From Spirosoma rhododendri (lineage in GTDB: Bacteria > Bacteroidota > Bacteroidia > Cytophagales > Spirosomataceae): a stretch of DNA of 64,000 nucleotides. Position 1 is the first letter of the stretch; each line of letters opens with the position of its first letter. Below the pieces are notes generated by a model. The model did no database searches and was not told the DNA's origin. It saw only the letters and a list, made by a program, of their open reading frames with translations. The stretch is taken from contig NZ_CP051677.1 in NCBI RefSeq assembly GCF_012849055.1, positions 3,425,001 to 3,489,000 of the forward strand. The letters run 5' to 3'. This document shows, one piece after another, positions 35,769 to 44,421 of the stretch. A program made the translations under genes and the position numbers.

Positions 35769-36557
35769 ATGCCAACGTCTTCACCACCTCAGCCCCGCCT
35801 GACCCGGCATCAGGTCATCATGCTGGTTCTGTCGATCTACGTGGTGCTGGCGCTGCTGGTGCGCGAACTGATCACTATTGCGCCACCTACCCAGCAGTTG
35901 CTCGACCGGATCGACACCGTAATCTGCCTGTACTTCCTGTACGACTTCGGGCTGCGGCTTTGGCAGGCACCCGACAAATGGCGGTTTATGCGTTGGGCCT
36001 GGATCGATTTGCTGGCCAGTATTCCGGCGGTGGGCTGGCTGCGGCTGGGTCAACTGGTGCGTATCGTACGGATTCTGCGGATGGTACGCACGTTCCGCGC
36101 CGTCCGCGATTACCTGACGTTTCGTTTCCGGCACCGCGCCAACGGAACCCTCGCCATTGTGCTGCTCAGTTCGATACTGCTCATGTTCTGCGGAGCCATT
36201 GCCATGCTGTACATCGAACGGGTACCCGACGCCAATATCAAAACCTTCGGCGATGCCCTCTGGTGGGCCTTCGTCACGATCACGACGGTTGGCTACGGCG
36301 ACCGCTATCCGGTAACGAATGCCGGGCGGCTGGTAGCGGCTGTGCTGATGGTGGCCGGGGTTGGGCTGTTCGGTACGTTCACCGGATTTATCGCCAATTT
36401 CTTTGTTGGTGAAGAGCAGCAGCAGAACGAAGACGACCTGAAACTGCTGATTAGAGAGGTGCGGCAGCTGCGCGAAAAAATTGAACAGCTGGAACAACGG
36501 CAAACCAACGCAGCTACCCCAGTCGACAAAGCGCCATCGGACGGTGCCGGGAGTTAG
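35769..36557 (+). CDS. Voltage-gated-like potassium channel
   Basis: A 262-residue six-helix K+ channel subunit. An S4-like helix carries regularly spaced arginines (LGQLVRIVRILRMVRTFRAV). The pore loop is WWAFVTITTVGYGDRYPVT with the TVGYGD selectivity filter at about 173-178, and S6 reads VAAVLMVAGVGLFGTFTGFIANFF. The C-terminus is a coiled coil (DDLKLLIREVRQLREKIEQL) that probably helps tetramers form. It has no cyclic-nucleotide or RCK domain. It is likely cotranscribed with the barrel protein before it. The end is convergent with the lipoprotein gene, one base apart. Confidence 0.92.
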   Translation: MPTSSPPQPRLTRHQVIMLVLSIYVVLALLVRELITIAPPTQQLLDRIDTVICLYFLYDFGLRLWQAPDKWRFMRWAWIDLLASIPAVGWLRLGQLVRIVRILRMVRTFRAVRDYLTFRFRHRANGTLAIVLLSSILLMFCGAIAMLYIERVPDANIKTFGDALWWAFVTITTVGYGDRYPVTNAGRLVAAVLMVAGVGLFGTFTGFIANFFVGEEQQQNEDDLKLLIREVRQLREKIEQLEQRQTNAATPVDKAPSDGAGS

Positions 36558-36558
36558 T

Positions 36559-37014
36559 TTAGCGCTTGAAGAATCGGTCTGTCAGCCCGGTAAAATAGGG
36601 GCGTTGCTTCGTATCGTACCGCAGCACGTTGTAGTCTGAGCAGGTCATGTACAGAATCGTTGAATCACGTCCCGGATTCAATGGTACGACGTAACTCACG
36701 CAGGAGCCCACCGAAAAATCCTGTACCACCGCCCGCTTACCGTACCGCAGAATGGTGCCCGGTTTCCCCTGACTGGTAGCCTGCATCGTAACATCGACGG
36801 TGTCATTGGCTACGCTGACCAGCGTTACCGTTACCGAATCGCCCTGAACAGGTAGGGTAGAATAGCTATGCCGGTTTACGTAGGTGCCTGCTATGGCCGG
36901 TGCGGGGGCGGGTAGTGTCAGTAGGTTTTCGCGCGAGCAGGAGAGGCCGGCGGTCAGCATAAGCAGCAGACAAAGTGATCTGAATGTCAGTAGCGTACGG
37001 TTCATAATGTCCAT
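36559..37014 (-). CDS. Hypothetical lipoprotein
   Basis: About 151 residues, starting MDIMNRTLLTF with a lipoprotein signal peptide (LCLLLMLTAGLSCSRE; lipobox AGLSC). The acylated Cys would anchor it to a membrane. The mature domain (GTYVNRHSYSTLPVQGDSVTVTLVSV, and the end TCSDYNVLRYDTKQRPYFTGL) looks like a small beta-barrel of lipocalin-like size, but no family is recognised. The frame is open further upstream; the ATG pair at 37003-37014 fits the signal peptide. Either of the two starts (MDIMN or MNRT) is possible. Confidence 0.65.
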   Translation of the reverse strand: MDIMNRTLLTFRSLCLLLMLTAGLSCSRENLLTLPAPAPAIAGTYVNRHSYSTLPVQGDSVTVTLVSVANDTVDVTMQATSQGKPGTILRYGKRAVVQDFSVGSCVSYVVPLNPGRDSTILYMTCSDYNVLRYDTKQRPYFTGLTDRFFKR

Positions 37015-37093
37015 TTTCACTAGAACGTACCGATGCCGGTTCTCCGGTGAAAACCGCCTGAAAATTGAGCAGACGGTTTTCGCAGATAAGCCC

Positions 37094-37130
37094 GAAAACA
37101 AACAACCCCGCTCACTGCTGAACGGGGTTG
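37094..37130 (-). terminator. Rho-independent terminator of rplY
   Basis: On the minus strand CAACCCCG and CGGGGTTG (37123-37130 with 37103-37110) form a stem with a 12-base loop, followed by TTTGTTTTC. It lies just downstream of the rplY stop. Confidence 0.8.
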
Positions 37131-37165
37131 CCGGGATATCCGCAGAACGGATAAGAATAGCCTTA

Positions 37166-37735
37166 TTACTTGGCCGAAACCGTACCACGCAGTGCGCGGG
37201 GGATTTCGATGCTGGCTACCGGGTTCGATGCATCTTCCAGCATCTTGATGTTCTCGACGGGAATCTGACCAACCCGAACCGACTTACCCAGGTCAAGTGC
37301 TGATACGTCGACGTCGATGTACTCCGGAATGTTTTCGATAGCACCCTTCACGCGCAGTTTCCGAACGCGCGTTACCAGCTTACCACCTTTCTGAACGCCG
37401 GGAGCCGAACCAACCAGCCGAACCGGAACCGCTACTTTCACGTCTTTACCATCCTGCACCTGGAGGAAGTCGGCGTGCAACAGCGTGTCGCTAACGGGGT
37501 GGAACTGTGTTTCCTGCAAAACAGCGCGGTATACTGTGCCTTCGATGTTCAGGCTTACTTCGTACACGTTTGGCGTGTAGACCAGATCCCGGAACAGGAT
37601 GGCTGGAGCATAGAAATGCACCTGCGACTCACCACCGTACAGCACGCATGGTACGTTGCCTTCGGCCCGAATCCCTTGTGATTCCGTGCGGCCGAGATTC
37701 GCTCTTTGAAACCCTACAATCTCGATTGATTTCAT
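37166..37735 (-). CDS. rplY: 50S ribosomal protein L25/general stress protein Ctc
   Basis: A 189-residue protein of the long (TL5/CTC) form of bacterial L25, which binds 5S rRNA. The N-terminal L25 domain has EIVGFQRANLGRTESQGIRAEGNVPCVLYGG and FRDLVYTPNVYEVSL. The C-terminal TL5 domain has VAVPVRLVGSAPGVQKGGKLV, VKGAIENIPEYIDVDVSALDLGKSVRV and the terminal ASIEIPRALRGTVSAK. It is followed by a clear terminator and preceded on the same strand by prs, a common pair in Bacteroidota and other bacteria. Confidence 0.95.
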   Translation of the reverse strand: MKSIEIVGFQRANLGRTESQGIRAEGNVPCVLYGGESQVHFYAPAILFRDLVYTPNVYEVSLNIEGTVYRAVLQETQFHPVSDTLLHADFLQVQDGKDVKVAVPVRLVGSAPGVQKGGKLVTRVRKLRVKGAIENIPEYIDVDVSALDLGKSVRVGQIPVENIKMLEDASNPVASIEIPRALRGTVSAK

Positions 37736-37815
37736 AAAAACTGGTGCCGACGGCCCACCGCCAGCGTTTGCTTAAGTTGATAAACCGGGCGTGGGCACCC
37801 GGCAGGTCTTTGCGG

Positions 37816-37895
37816 GTTTAAGGTTTGTAGTTTAACGTTCAAAGTTGCTCTTACAGAACACTTTAAACCTTGGACTTTAAACCTTAAACCTCAAA
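37816..37895. repeat. TTTAAGGTTTA-type intergenic inverted repeat, copy 1
   Basis: The left part reads GGTTTAAGGTTTGTAGTTTAA and the right part is the near-complement, ACTTTAAACCTTAAACCTCAAA, separated by about 30 bases. It sits between prs and rplY and touches the prs stop codon. Further copies are at 39495-39590, 53066-53158 and, partly, 55060-55094. Confidence 0.8.
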
Positions 37896-38837
37896 CTAGT
37901 TCCGTATAAACAGCGAACTGATTGATTCGTGGTCGCGGATACGGCCAATCGCTTTGGCAAACAGCTCCGCTACCGACAGTACGCGTATTTTTTCATTGGG
38001 CTGACTCAGGGGCAGCGTGTCGGCTATGACCAGTTCCTCCAGTACCGAATTGGCAATATTTTCGTGCGCCTTCCCCGACATAACCGGGTGCGTGCAGATC
38101 GCCCGTACCGATTTTGCTCCTTTGTCCAGAATGATCTGGGCGGCTTTCGCCATCGTACCACCCGTATCGATCAAATCGTCGACGAGTACGACGTTGGCTC
38201 CTTCTACATCACCGATCACCTGCATCGACGCGATTTCGTTGGCCCGTTTGCGGTGCTTGTCGCAAAGGACGATGTCGGCGTTGAAATGCTTGGCAAACGT
38301 ACGGGCCCGGTTGGCACCCCCCACGTCCGGCGAAGCAATCACCAGATTGTCGAGGTTCAGGCTGCGGATGTACGGCACGAAAACCGACGTGCCTTCCAGG
38401 TGATCAACGGGAATATCGAAAAAGCCCTGAATCTGTCCGGCGTGCAGGTCGATCGTCATCAGGCGGTCGGCACCGGCGGCCGTCAGCATATTGGCGATCA
38501 GCTTGGCGGCAATGGCAACGCGGGGTTTGTCTTTCCGGTCCTGACGGGCGTAGCCGAAGTACGGAATCACAACGGTGACGTAGTGGGCCGACGCCCGGCG
38601 GGCTGCATCAACCATCAGCAGCAACTCCATCAGATTCTCGGTCGGTGGTGGCGTCGACTGGATCAGAAAAACGTCGCACCCCCGGATCGACTCTTCAAAG
38701 CTGGGCGACATTTCACCGTCGCTGAACCGGCGACAGGTGTATCCGCCTAAATCCTTACCGTAATAGTGCGCAATTTTCTCAGCCAGATAAGTCGACTGCG
38801 AGCCTGAAAAGATTTTAACCGGGTTGAATGCCGCCAT
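37896..38837 (-). CDS. prs: Ribose-phosphate pyrophosphokinase (PRPP synthetase)
   Basis: A 313-residue class I enzyme that makes PRPP from ribose-5-phosphate and ATP for nucleotide, His and Trp synthesis. The segments are standard: FSGSQSTYLAEKIA, GYTCRRFSDGEMSPSFEESIRG, YFGYARQDRKDKPR at the ATP site, MTIDLHAGQIQGFFDIPVDHL, SPDVGGANRARTFA, and the PRPP-binding motif VVLVDDLIDTGGT. The ATG before AAFNPVKIFSG was chosen; the frame is open for 115 codons further up, but that part lies over the PAP2 gene in another frame and looks like shadow sequence. It is upstream of rplY on the same strand. Confidence 0.95.
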   Translation of the reverse strand: MAAFNPVKIFSGSQSTYLAEKIAHYYGKDLGGYTCRRFSDGEMSPSFEESIRGCDVFLIQSTPPPTENLMELLLMVDAARRASAHYVTVVIPYFGYARQDRKDKPRVAIAAKLIANMLTAAGADRLMTIDLHAGQIQGFFDIPVDHLEGTSVFVPYIRSLNLDNLVIASPDVGGANRARTFAKHFNADIVLCDKHRKRANEIASMQVIGDVEGANVVLVDDLIDTGGTMAKAAQIILDKGAKSVRAICTHPVMSGKAHENIANSVLEELVIADTLPLSQPNEKIRVLSVAELFAKAIGRIRDHESISSLFIRN

Positions 38838-38908
38838 TGATACCGCCCAAATTTTCCGCAAAGGTACGAAAAATGGGCGCCGTGCCGATGATCCAGGCAA
38901 ACTTTCTC

Positions 38909-39487
38909 TCAGCGCCCCAGCAACACCATCTTTTTCCCGACGGTCGTTCGGTGGTAAAGCCCCACGATGAGCAGTGCCGACAGTATGCCAACACCGGTAC
39001 CTGCCAGTACGTCGAGGGGGTAATGAGCGGCTACGTAAATGCGGCTGTACGACACCACGGCGGCCCATAAAAAGGTTAGCCCGAAGGCCGGATACCGCCG
39101 ACCGAGCAGGAGCCACAGCGACGTTGCCAGCGCAAACGTCGTGGCCGCGTGCGACGATACGAAACTGTACAGTCCGCCACACTCCATTACGGGATGAATC
39201 AGCCGGTCGAGGGTGGGCGTGTGGCAGGGGCGCAGGCGGTGCGTCAGGGGTTTCAACACCGACGATGCAACCTGATCGGCAATGCCAACCGACCCCGCAA
39301 TAACCAGCAGTAGCCCTAGTGCCTGCCGCCGAAACCGGTACACCAGCCAGCCGATCAGCAGAGCGTAAAACGGCAGCCAGGTATTCCGCTCGGTAACCAT
39401 AATCATCACCGGATCGAGCCAGGGCGCGCTTTTGTTGTTGAGCCAGACAAACAGCCGGGTATCCAGTTCGTTAAGCGTTTCGATCAT
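38909..39487 (-). CDS. PAP2-family membrane phosphatase
   Basis: A 192-residue membrane protein with the three PAP2 signature motifs: KPLTHRLRP (K-x6-RP), SFVSSHAAT (the SxSH form with catalytic His) and SRIYVAAHYPLDVLAG (SR-x5-H-x3-D). About five membrane helices surround them. Such enzymes dephosphorylate lipid phosphates such as undecaprenyl pyrophosphate or phosphatidylglycerol phosphate on the periplasmic side. It lies 70 bases upstream of prs on the same strand and downstream of a repeat that separates it from the sugar isomerase gene. Confidence 0.9.
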   Translation of the reverse strand: MIETLNELDTRLFVWLNNKSAPWLDPVMIMVTERNTWLPFYALLIGWLVYRFRRQALGLLLVIAGSVGIADQVASSVLKPLTHRLRPCHTPTLDRLIHPVMECGGLYSFVSSHAATTFALATSLWLLLGRRYPAFGLTFLWAAVVSYSRIYVAAHYPLDVLAGTGVGILSALLIVGLYHRTTVGKKMVLLGR

Positions 39488-39494
39488 GGTAATG

Positions 39495-39590
39495 GGTTTA
39501 AGGTTTAATGTCTAACGTTTAAGGTTGACTACCACATGACAACATGCCCAGGAGGACTAACCTTAAACGTTAAACCTCAAACGTTAAACT
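39495..39590. repeat. TTTAAGGTTTA-type intergenic inverted repeat, copy 2
   Basis: GGTTTAAGGTTTAATG and TAACGTTTAAGG on the left, and CCTTAAACGTTAAACCTCAAAC on the right, with about 30 unrelated bases between. It lies between the minus-strand sugar isomerase and PAP2 genes. The right end supplies the stop codon of the isomerase gene, so the repeat has invaded or defined that gene end. Confidence 0.8.
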
Positions 39591-40500
39591 AAATGTAAAA
39601 ACTGACTCAGGTAGTTTCGCGCGGTCAGGATGGCGGTGTGTACGTCGTCGGTGCTGCCTTCGTAGGCTTTGTCTTCGACCTCGATGCAGACTGGACCCCG
39701 GTAGCGGACGTCGGTGAGGGCGGCAAAAAAGTCGCGCCAGCGGACGTCGCCCAGACCCGGCAGCTTGGGCGAGTGGTATTCCAGCGGATTCGCCATAGTG
39801 CCGACCCGGTTGAGCTTGTCGCGGTACAGCTTTACGTCTTTGAGGTGGATGTGGTGCAGCCGGTCGCGGTAGTCGTAGATCGGTTTCACCTCGTCCATCA
39901 TCTGCCAGATCAGATGGCTGGGGTCGTAGTTGAGGCCCAGAATGGGGAGGGTAACAGTTCGAAAACGCGGTCCCAGATAGCGGGGGTCGTCATCAGGTTT
40001 TTGCCGCCCGGCCACTCGTCGTCGGTAAACCACATCGGGCAGTTTTCAATGCCGATTTTGACGTTGCATGCTTCAGCTTCGCGGATGATAGCGGGCCAGT
40101 GTTCGGCTACCAGTTTCAGATTGTCGCGCACGCTTAGCGACGGGTTCCGCCCGATAAACGTGTTGACAACCGGTAGGCCCAGTTTGGCTGCTGCCCGGAT
40201 GATTTTCTTGATGTGCTCGCGGTAAAACTCGGCCTGCTCCGGGTTGGGGTCGAGCGGGTTGGGGTAGTAACCCAGCCCCGACACATAAACGCCGTGCTGC
40301 GCCGTCAGCGATTGCACGTGTTCGACGTTCAGGTTGTCGACGTCGATGTGGGTGACGCCCGCATACCGACGCGCATCGGCATTGCCAGTGGGCCAGCACA
40401 TCACCTCGACGCATTTGAAACGGTTTTCCGACGCGAATTTCAGTACGCCATTCAGATCATCGTCGGCCAGGATTGCCGATACAAAACCAAGATCGAGCAT
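39584..40500 (-). pseudogene. Sugar phosphate isomerase/epimerase, one-base frameshift
   Basis: A TIM-barrel protein of the xylose-isomerase-like (AP endonuclease 2) family; members isomerise or epimerise sugars such as inosose. The first frame runs from MLDLGFVSAILADDDLNGVL through GLGYYPNPLDP, NTFIGRNP, IGIENCPMWFTDDEWPGGKN with a metal-binding Glu, to RVFELLPSPFW, then goes wrong. The second frame resumes exactly with ILGLNYDPSHLIWQMMDEV, HIHLKDVKLY and GPVCIEVEDKAYEGS to the end. Adding one base in the plus-strand GGGG at 39944-39947 restores LLPSPILGLNYDPSH and a 305-residue protein of normal length. All else is intact, so an assembly error is as likely as a true mutation. Confidence 0.85.
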
Positions 40501-40529
40501 AGGAACAAGGGTCAGGAAGGAATGTGTAG

Positions 40530-41507
40530 TTAGTTGAAACCCAGCTTTTCGCGTACACGCCGGATGGTCTGCCCCGCTATGGCACGGGCTTTTTCTTCGC
40601 CTTTCCGAAGTTCGTCTTCCAGTGCGCCGGGATTCTCATGATAATAGTGGTTGAACCGCTCGCGTTCCGCAGAAAACTTGTCGACAATCAGTTCGTACAG
40701 GGCTTTTTTTGCCATGCCGTAACCGTAATTGCCGCCTTCGTAGTTAGCCCGCATGGCTGCAACCTGCCCGTCGGATGCCAGCAGCGAATACAGTTGAAAC
40801 GTGATGTCGACGTCCGGATTTTTCGGTTCCTCCATCGGCGTCGAATCCGACTTGACCTTTTTGATGACCTTCCAGAGGTCGTTTTCCGGCAGGAAAATGT
40901 CGATGTAGTTGTTGTACGACTTGCTCATCTTCTGCCCGTCCAGACCGGGAATCGTCATCAGCCGCTCGTCGATCCGCGCTTCGGGCAGCACAAAGACGTC
41001 GTCATTATATTCACGGTTGAAGGCACCGGCAATGTCGCGGGTCATTTCGATGTGCTGCCGCTGATCCTTGCCCACCGGAATGATCTCGGCGTCGTACAGC
41101 AGAATATCGGCTGCCTGCAATACCGGGTACACAAACAGCCCCGCATTCACGTTGGCGTACTTGTCTGATTTCTCCTTGAACGACGTCGCGTTGTTGAGCA
41201 TCGGCATCGGCGTGAAGCAATCGAGATACCAGCACAACTCCGTATGCTCGGACACCCGCGACTGCCGCCAGAACGTGTTTTTCTCCGTATCCAGCCCAAA
41301 CGCCAGCCAGGTGGCGGCAACGGCTTTGGTAAACTCCTGCCGCTGCGGGCCGTCTTTGATGGTCGTCAGCGAATGCAGGTCGGCGATAAACAGAAACGAC
41401 TCGTTGCCGGGCTGTTTCGACAGGTCAATGGCGGGCTTGATCGCGCCCAGGATATTACCCAGATGCGGTCGGCCGCTGCTCTGAATACCGGTTAAAATGC
41501 GGGACAT
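40530..41507 (-). CDS. trpS: Tryptophanyl-tRNA synthetase
   Basis: A 325-residue class I synthetase that charges tRNA-Trp. The HIGH-type motif is SSGRPHLGN at the N-terminus (ILTGIQSSGRPHLGNILGA), the tryptophan pocket region is seen in LFIADLHSLT and YPVLQAADILLY, then PVGKDQRQHIE and the KMSKS loop in LDGQKMSKSYNNYI. The C-terminal domain ends RRVREKLGFN. The ATG before SRILTGIQSSG was chosen; the frame is open for 65 codons upstream but that part is not family-like. It sits 29 bases upstream of the sugar isomerase gene on the same strand. Confidence 0.95.
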   Translation of the reverse strand: MSRILTGIQSSGRPHLGNILGAIKPAIDLSKQPGNESFLFIADLHSLTTIKDGPQRQEFTKAVAATWLAFGLDTEKNTFWRQSRVSEHTELCWYLDCFTPMPMLNNATSFKEKSDKYANVNAGLFVYPVLQAADILLYDAEIIPVGKDQRQHIEMTRDIAGAFNREYNDDVFVLPEARIDERLMTIPGLDGQKMSKSYNNYIDIFLPENDLWKVIKKVKSDSTPMEEPKNPDVDITFQLYSLLASDGQVAAMRANYEGGNYGYGMAKKALYELIVDKFSAERERFNHYYHENPGALEDELRKGEEKARAIAGQTIRRVREKLGFN

Positions 41508-41700
41508 ACGTCGGTTTTCGGTTTTCTGTTCTCGGTTTACGATTTGCCAGCTGTACAACTGGATAAGGTCGGGAGTGGGCAAACTACCCAGGAACGACCG
41601 TTGAAAATCGGGTGCCGGAACAAGGGCGAAGGTACGGAAAGATGCGTATTGGTGCTGATGCTGCGCTGTGGTGGTTAAAGTGGTGAGTTGGGTATCGCAC

Positions 41701-41731
41701 AAAAAAAGCCGCTCTCGTTGCGAAAGCGGCT
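41701..41731 (-). terminator. Rho-independent terminator of the 120-residue protein gene
   Basis: On the minus strand an 11-base stem starting AGCCGCTTTCG, with one G-U pair and a tiny loop, is followed by seven T. It lies 25 bases past the stop codon of the gene at 41756-42118. Confidence 0.85.
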
Positions 41732-41755
41732 TCTGTGTTGACGTGTATAAACGGA

Positions 41756-42118
41756 CTAGCTGACCAGGAAATTGAGGGCTTGCTTGAGCGTACGTTCGTT
41801 GCCCGTTTCGGGGTCGTTGTACGAGCGGTCGCCTACTTCGATGGTCATCGTTTTGCCGATCAGCTGTTGGGTGTCGAGGTCTTTTCCTTCTTTGGCTTCG
41901 ATACCGGCCATGTCGAACAGGCTGACGATAGCGGGCATACCGGCGGGCGACTGGTAGAACCGGTGCGATACGTAGCCGTTATCGTTTTCAAACCGGACGG
42001 CGAAGAAAGGGATGCCCTTGTGTTCGCTGCTGCCTTCGTCGATGTGGGTAATCGTAACCTGCTGGGGCCCGTCGGGTAGTAATGACTTGTCCTGCCCCGC
42101 TTCAACTGCGATTTTCAT
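41756..42118 (-). CDS. Conserved hypothetical protein
   Basis: A 120-residue acidic protein without signal peptide or membrane segment. Segments such as FFAVRFENDNGYVSHRFYQSPAGMP and DTQQLIGKTMTIEVGDRSYNDPETGNERT suggest a beta-rich fold and remind me of phage-type single-strand-binding or DUF669-like proteins in layout, but this is weak. The gene has its own terminator and lies upstream of trpS, separated by about 250 bases, so it is probably a single-gene unit. It is divergent from tetR. Confidence 0.6.
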   Translation of the reverse strand: MKIAVEAGQDKSLLPDGPQQVTITHIDEGSSEHKGIPFFAVRFENDNGYVSHRFYQSPAGMPAIVSLFDMAGIEAKEGKDLDTQQLIGKTMTIEVGDRSYNDPETGNERTLKQALNFLVS

Positions 42119-42203
42119 AAGATGAGTATATGTTAGTTGTATTATAAACAGGTGAGCCGCTGAATTGTTCGGTTGGTTGGCTCACTAAATTTTTGGGATT
42201 AAG

Positions 42204-42236
42204 TTTGGATTTACTAAACAGTGTTCAGTAAATTTG
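42204..42236 (+). promoter_or_regulatory. tetR promoter with embedded palindromic operator
   Basis: TTTG (42204-42207) and TAAATTTG (42229-42236) are 21 bases apart, a near-ideal Bacteroidota promoter. A 21-base palindrome (42211-42231; half-sites TTACT-AACA and TGTT-AGTAA around a central G, one mismatched pair) fills the spacer. A bound repressor would block polymerase, so tetR is probably autoregulated. A near copy lies before the efflux genes at 42938-42958. Confidence 0.8.
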
Positions 42237-42264
42237 TGTTGTTAATAAAAACGGCAGATACTAG

Positions 42265-42879
42265 ATGGGCATAGTTGAGCGAAAAGAACGGGAGCGGGAG
42301 GAAATGCGGGTGTTGATTCTGGACGCAGCCCAAAAACTGTTCGTGGCGAACGGCTTCGAGAAGGTAAGTATTCGGAACATCGCCGATGCCATCGAATATA
42401 GTCCGGCCACGATTTACCTGTACTACAAAGACAAAAACGAACTGCTATACGCGCTTCATTCCAGAGGGTTCGCCAAGATGGCCGATGAGTTTATCGCGTT
42501 GCAGGTGATCACAGAGCCGTTCGAGAAGCTGGTGCAGATGGGTCGCGTTTACATCGACTTTGCCATCGCCAACCCTGAACTGTTCGACCTGATGTTTATC
42601 ATGAGAGACCCGCTCGACAAGCTGGAATCGGGCGAATGGGTGGAAGGGCACCGGGCGTTCGATATCGTGATGCAGACCGTGCAGGAATGTATAGATGCGG
42701 GTGGCTTCCAGCCGCGCGATGCCCGAACGACGGCCATGATGATCTGGAGTGGCGTACACGGCTATACGGCCCTCTACCTGCGCAAACGGCTGGACATATT
42801 TCCGGCCTGCGATATTCCGGTGATTATGGAAGATGCATACAGTCTTTTTTGTGACGTACTCAAACGAGGGTTGCAATAG
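42265..42879 (+). CDS. TetR-family repressor of the efflux operon
   Basis: A 204-residue regulator. The N-terminal helix-turn-helix is typical: ILDAAQKLFVANGFEKVSIRNIADAIEYSPATIYLYYKDKNELLYAL, in which the recognition helix is SPATIYLYYK. The C-terminal ligand domain (FAIANPELFDLMFIMRD, MMIWSGVHGYTALYL) is of the TetR_C type. It lies 93 bases upstream of a TolC/adaptor/RND operon on the same strand. Matching palindromes before both units strongly suggest it represses itself and the pump until a toxic ligand binds. Confidence 0.93.
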   Translation: MGIVERKEREREEMRVLILDAAQKLFVANGFEKVSIRNIADAIEYSPATIYLYYKDKNELLYALHSRGFAKMADEFIALQVITEPFEKLVQMGRVYIDFAIANPELFDLMFIMRDPLDKLESGEWVEGHRAFDIVMQTVQECIDAGGFQPRDARTTAMMIWSGVHGYTALYLRKRLDIFPACDIPVIMEDAYSLFCDVLKRGLQ

Positions 42880-42937
42880 CCGTATACCGGTGGAGTGAAT
42901 AGGGTTGGATAGTCGCCAGCCCCATTTTTTTATCCTG

Positions 42938-42958
42938 TTACTAAACACTGTTCATTAA
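42938..42958 (+). promoter_or_regulatory. Operator before the efflux operon
   Basis: This 21-base site differs from the palindrome in the tetR promoter at only two positions: the centre base and one base in the right half-site. It ends 13 bases before the tolC-like ATG, so a bound TetR would block initiation. A -7 box of standard form is not obvious; TAACTGGTTG nearby is a weak candidate. Confidence 0.75.
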
Positions 42959-42971
42959 CTGGTTGAAGATT

Positions 42972-44348
42972 ATGAAACGTACAAAGAAAAGTTACTGGCT
43001 CCTAATTAGTATGGCGGTGCTTGCTGGACAGCATACCACCGCACAGCCATCGCCGATTCTGGACGGGTACATTCAGGAAGGGCTGGCGAACAACCTCGCG
43101 CTTCGACAGGAGTCGCTGGAAATCAGCCGGGTAGTCGAGTCGATCAATCAGGCACGATCGCTGTTTTACCCGCGTGTGGCGTTCAACCCGACGTATTCGC
43201 TGGCGGCTGGCGGGCGTCGGCTGGAGTTTCCGGTGGGCGATCTGCTCAACCCGGCCTACCGGACGCTCAATCAGCTGACCGGGGCCGACAAATTCCCGAC
43301 CAACATTCCGAACGTCAATCAGCTGCTGGCACCCAACAATTTTCACGATACCCGCCTGACGTTTCAGTACGCCATTTTTAATACTGATATTCGCTACAAC
43401 TACCTGATTCAGAAACAACTACTGTCGGCGCAGGAAGCCCGCAAACGGGTGGTCGAAAACGAACTGCGCTACACTATCGCTACGGCATATTACCAATACC
43501 TGCAAACGCTCGATGCGGTCCGTATCTACGAAAATGCCCGTACGGTACTGGCCGAACTGGCCCGGCTGAACGAAAAGCTGGTGAGCAACAACGTCGCGAC
43601 GAAAGAAACCGTCACCTCGGCGCGCTACGAAATTAGCAAGGTCGATCAGCAACTGGCCGGGGCGCAAAAAGATCGAGAAACAGCCCGCGCCTATGTCAAT
43701 TTTCTGCTCAACCGCGACCTGACCACGCCCGTACTGGTCGACTCGTCGCTGACGAGGGTGCTGCCCGAATCGACCGAATCGCTGGCGGACCTACAGCAGA
43801 CGGCCTTACGCGGTCGGCAGGAACTGACGCAGCTTGGCAACTCATTACAGGCGGCAAAAACGGCGGTACGGCTCAACGAAGCCAACGCCCACGTGCTGAA
43901 TCTGTACGTGGGCGGCAGCACGGGCTTTCAGGGGTTCGGCTACACCTTCGCCAATCAGGCCTACGTTGTGGCGCAGGTCGGCTTGCAGTGGGATTTGTTT
44001 CGGGGCTACGAAAAGCGGTCGAAAATTCAGCAGGCCCGGGTGCAGACCGATGCTATGCAAACCCGGCTGGCCGAAGCCCAGCGGCAGATTCAGCTACAGG
44101 TCGTGCAGGCGTATTATGACCTCGACGCAGCCACCCGCAGCCTCGACGCGACCCGCAGCGGGGTAGTCAACGCTGACCAGTCGTTTCGCATCATCGACAG
44201 CAAATACCGCAACGGGCAGGCCCTGCTGATCGAATTTCTTCGCTACCAGAACGACCAGCTCACAGCCCAGTTTCAGCATTCGCTCGCCCGCATGGACGTC
44301 CTTGTCAAACGCGCAGCCCTCGACCGGGCTGTGGCCGTAACGCCCTGA
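42972..44348 (+). CDS. TolC-family outer-membrane efflux protein
   Basis: A 458-residue outer-membrane channel subunit with signal peptide (WLLISMAVLAGQHTTAQ). The two TolC repeats of long helices are visible: LRQESLEISRVVESINQARSLFYPRV, ARLNEKLVSNNVATKETVTSARYEISKVDQQL, then YVVAQVGLQWDLFRGYEKRSKIQQARVQTDAMQTRLAEAQRQ and VVNADQSFRIIDSKYRNGQALLIEFLRYQNDQL. Three of these form a trimer that takes drugs or metabolites from the pump across the outer membrane. The ATG at 42972 was chosen; an in-frame TTG three codons earlier is less likely. It is the first gene of a tolC-adaptor-pump operon under the TetR operator. Confidence 0.93.
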   Translation: MKRTKKSYWLLISMAVLAGQHTTAQPSPILDGYIQEGLANNLALRQESLEISRVVESINQARSLFYPRVAFNPTYSLAAGGRRLEFPVGDLLNPAYRTLNQLTGADKFPTNIPNVNQLLAPNNFHDTRLTFQYAIFNTDIRYNYLIQKQLLSAQEARKRVVENELRYTIATAYYQYLQTLDAVRIYENARTVLAELARLNEKLVSNNVATKETVTSARYEISKVDQQLAGAQKDRETARAYVNFLLNRDLTTPVLVDSSLTRVLPESTESLADLQQTALRGRQELTQLGNSLQAAKTAVRLNEANAHVLNLYVGGSTGFQGFGYTFANQAYVVAQVGLQWDLFRGYEKRSKIQQARVQTDAMQTRLAEAQRQIQLQVVQAYYDLDAATRSLDATRSGVVNADQSFRIIDSKYRNGQALLIEFLRYQNDQLTAQFQHSLARMDVLVKRAALDRAVAVTP

Positions 44349-44421
44349 TCGACTAACCGAAACCGGTGCCGTGTGCCGGTAATCAACGCTGCCTTATTCA
44401 CATTTTTTCCTTGTCACAACC

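Noticed and set aside
37896..39182. Extension of prs by 115 codons upstream
   Set aside because: The added part overlaps the PAP2 gene in another frame and is not like PRPP synthetase.
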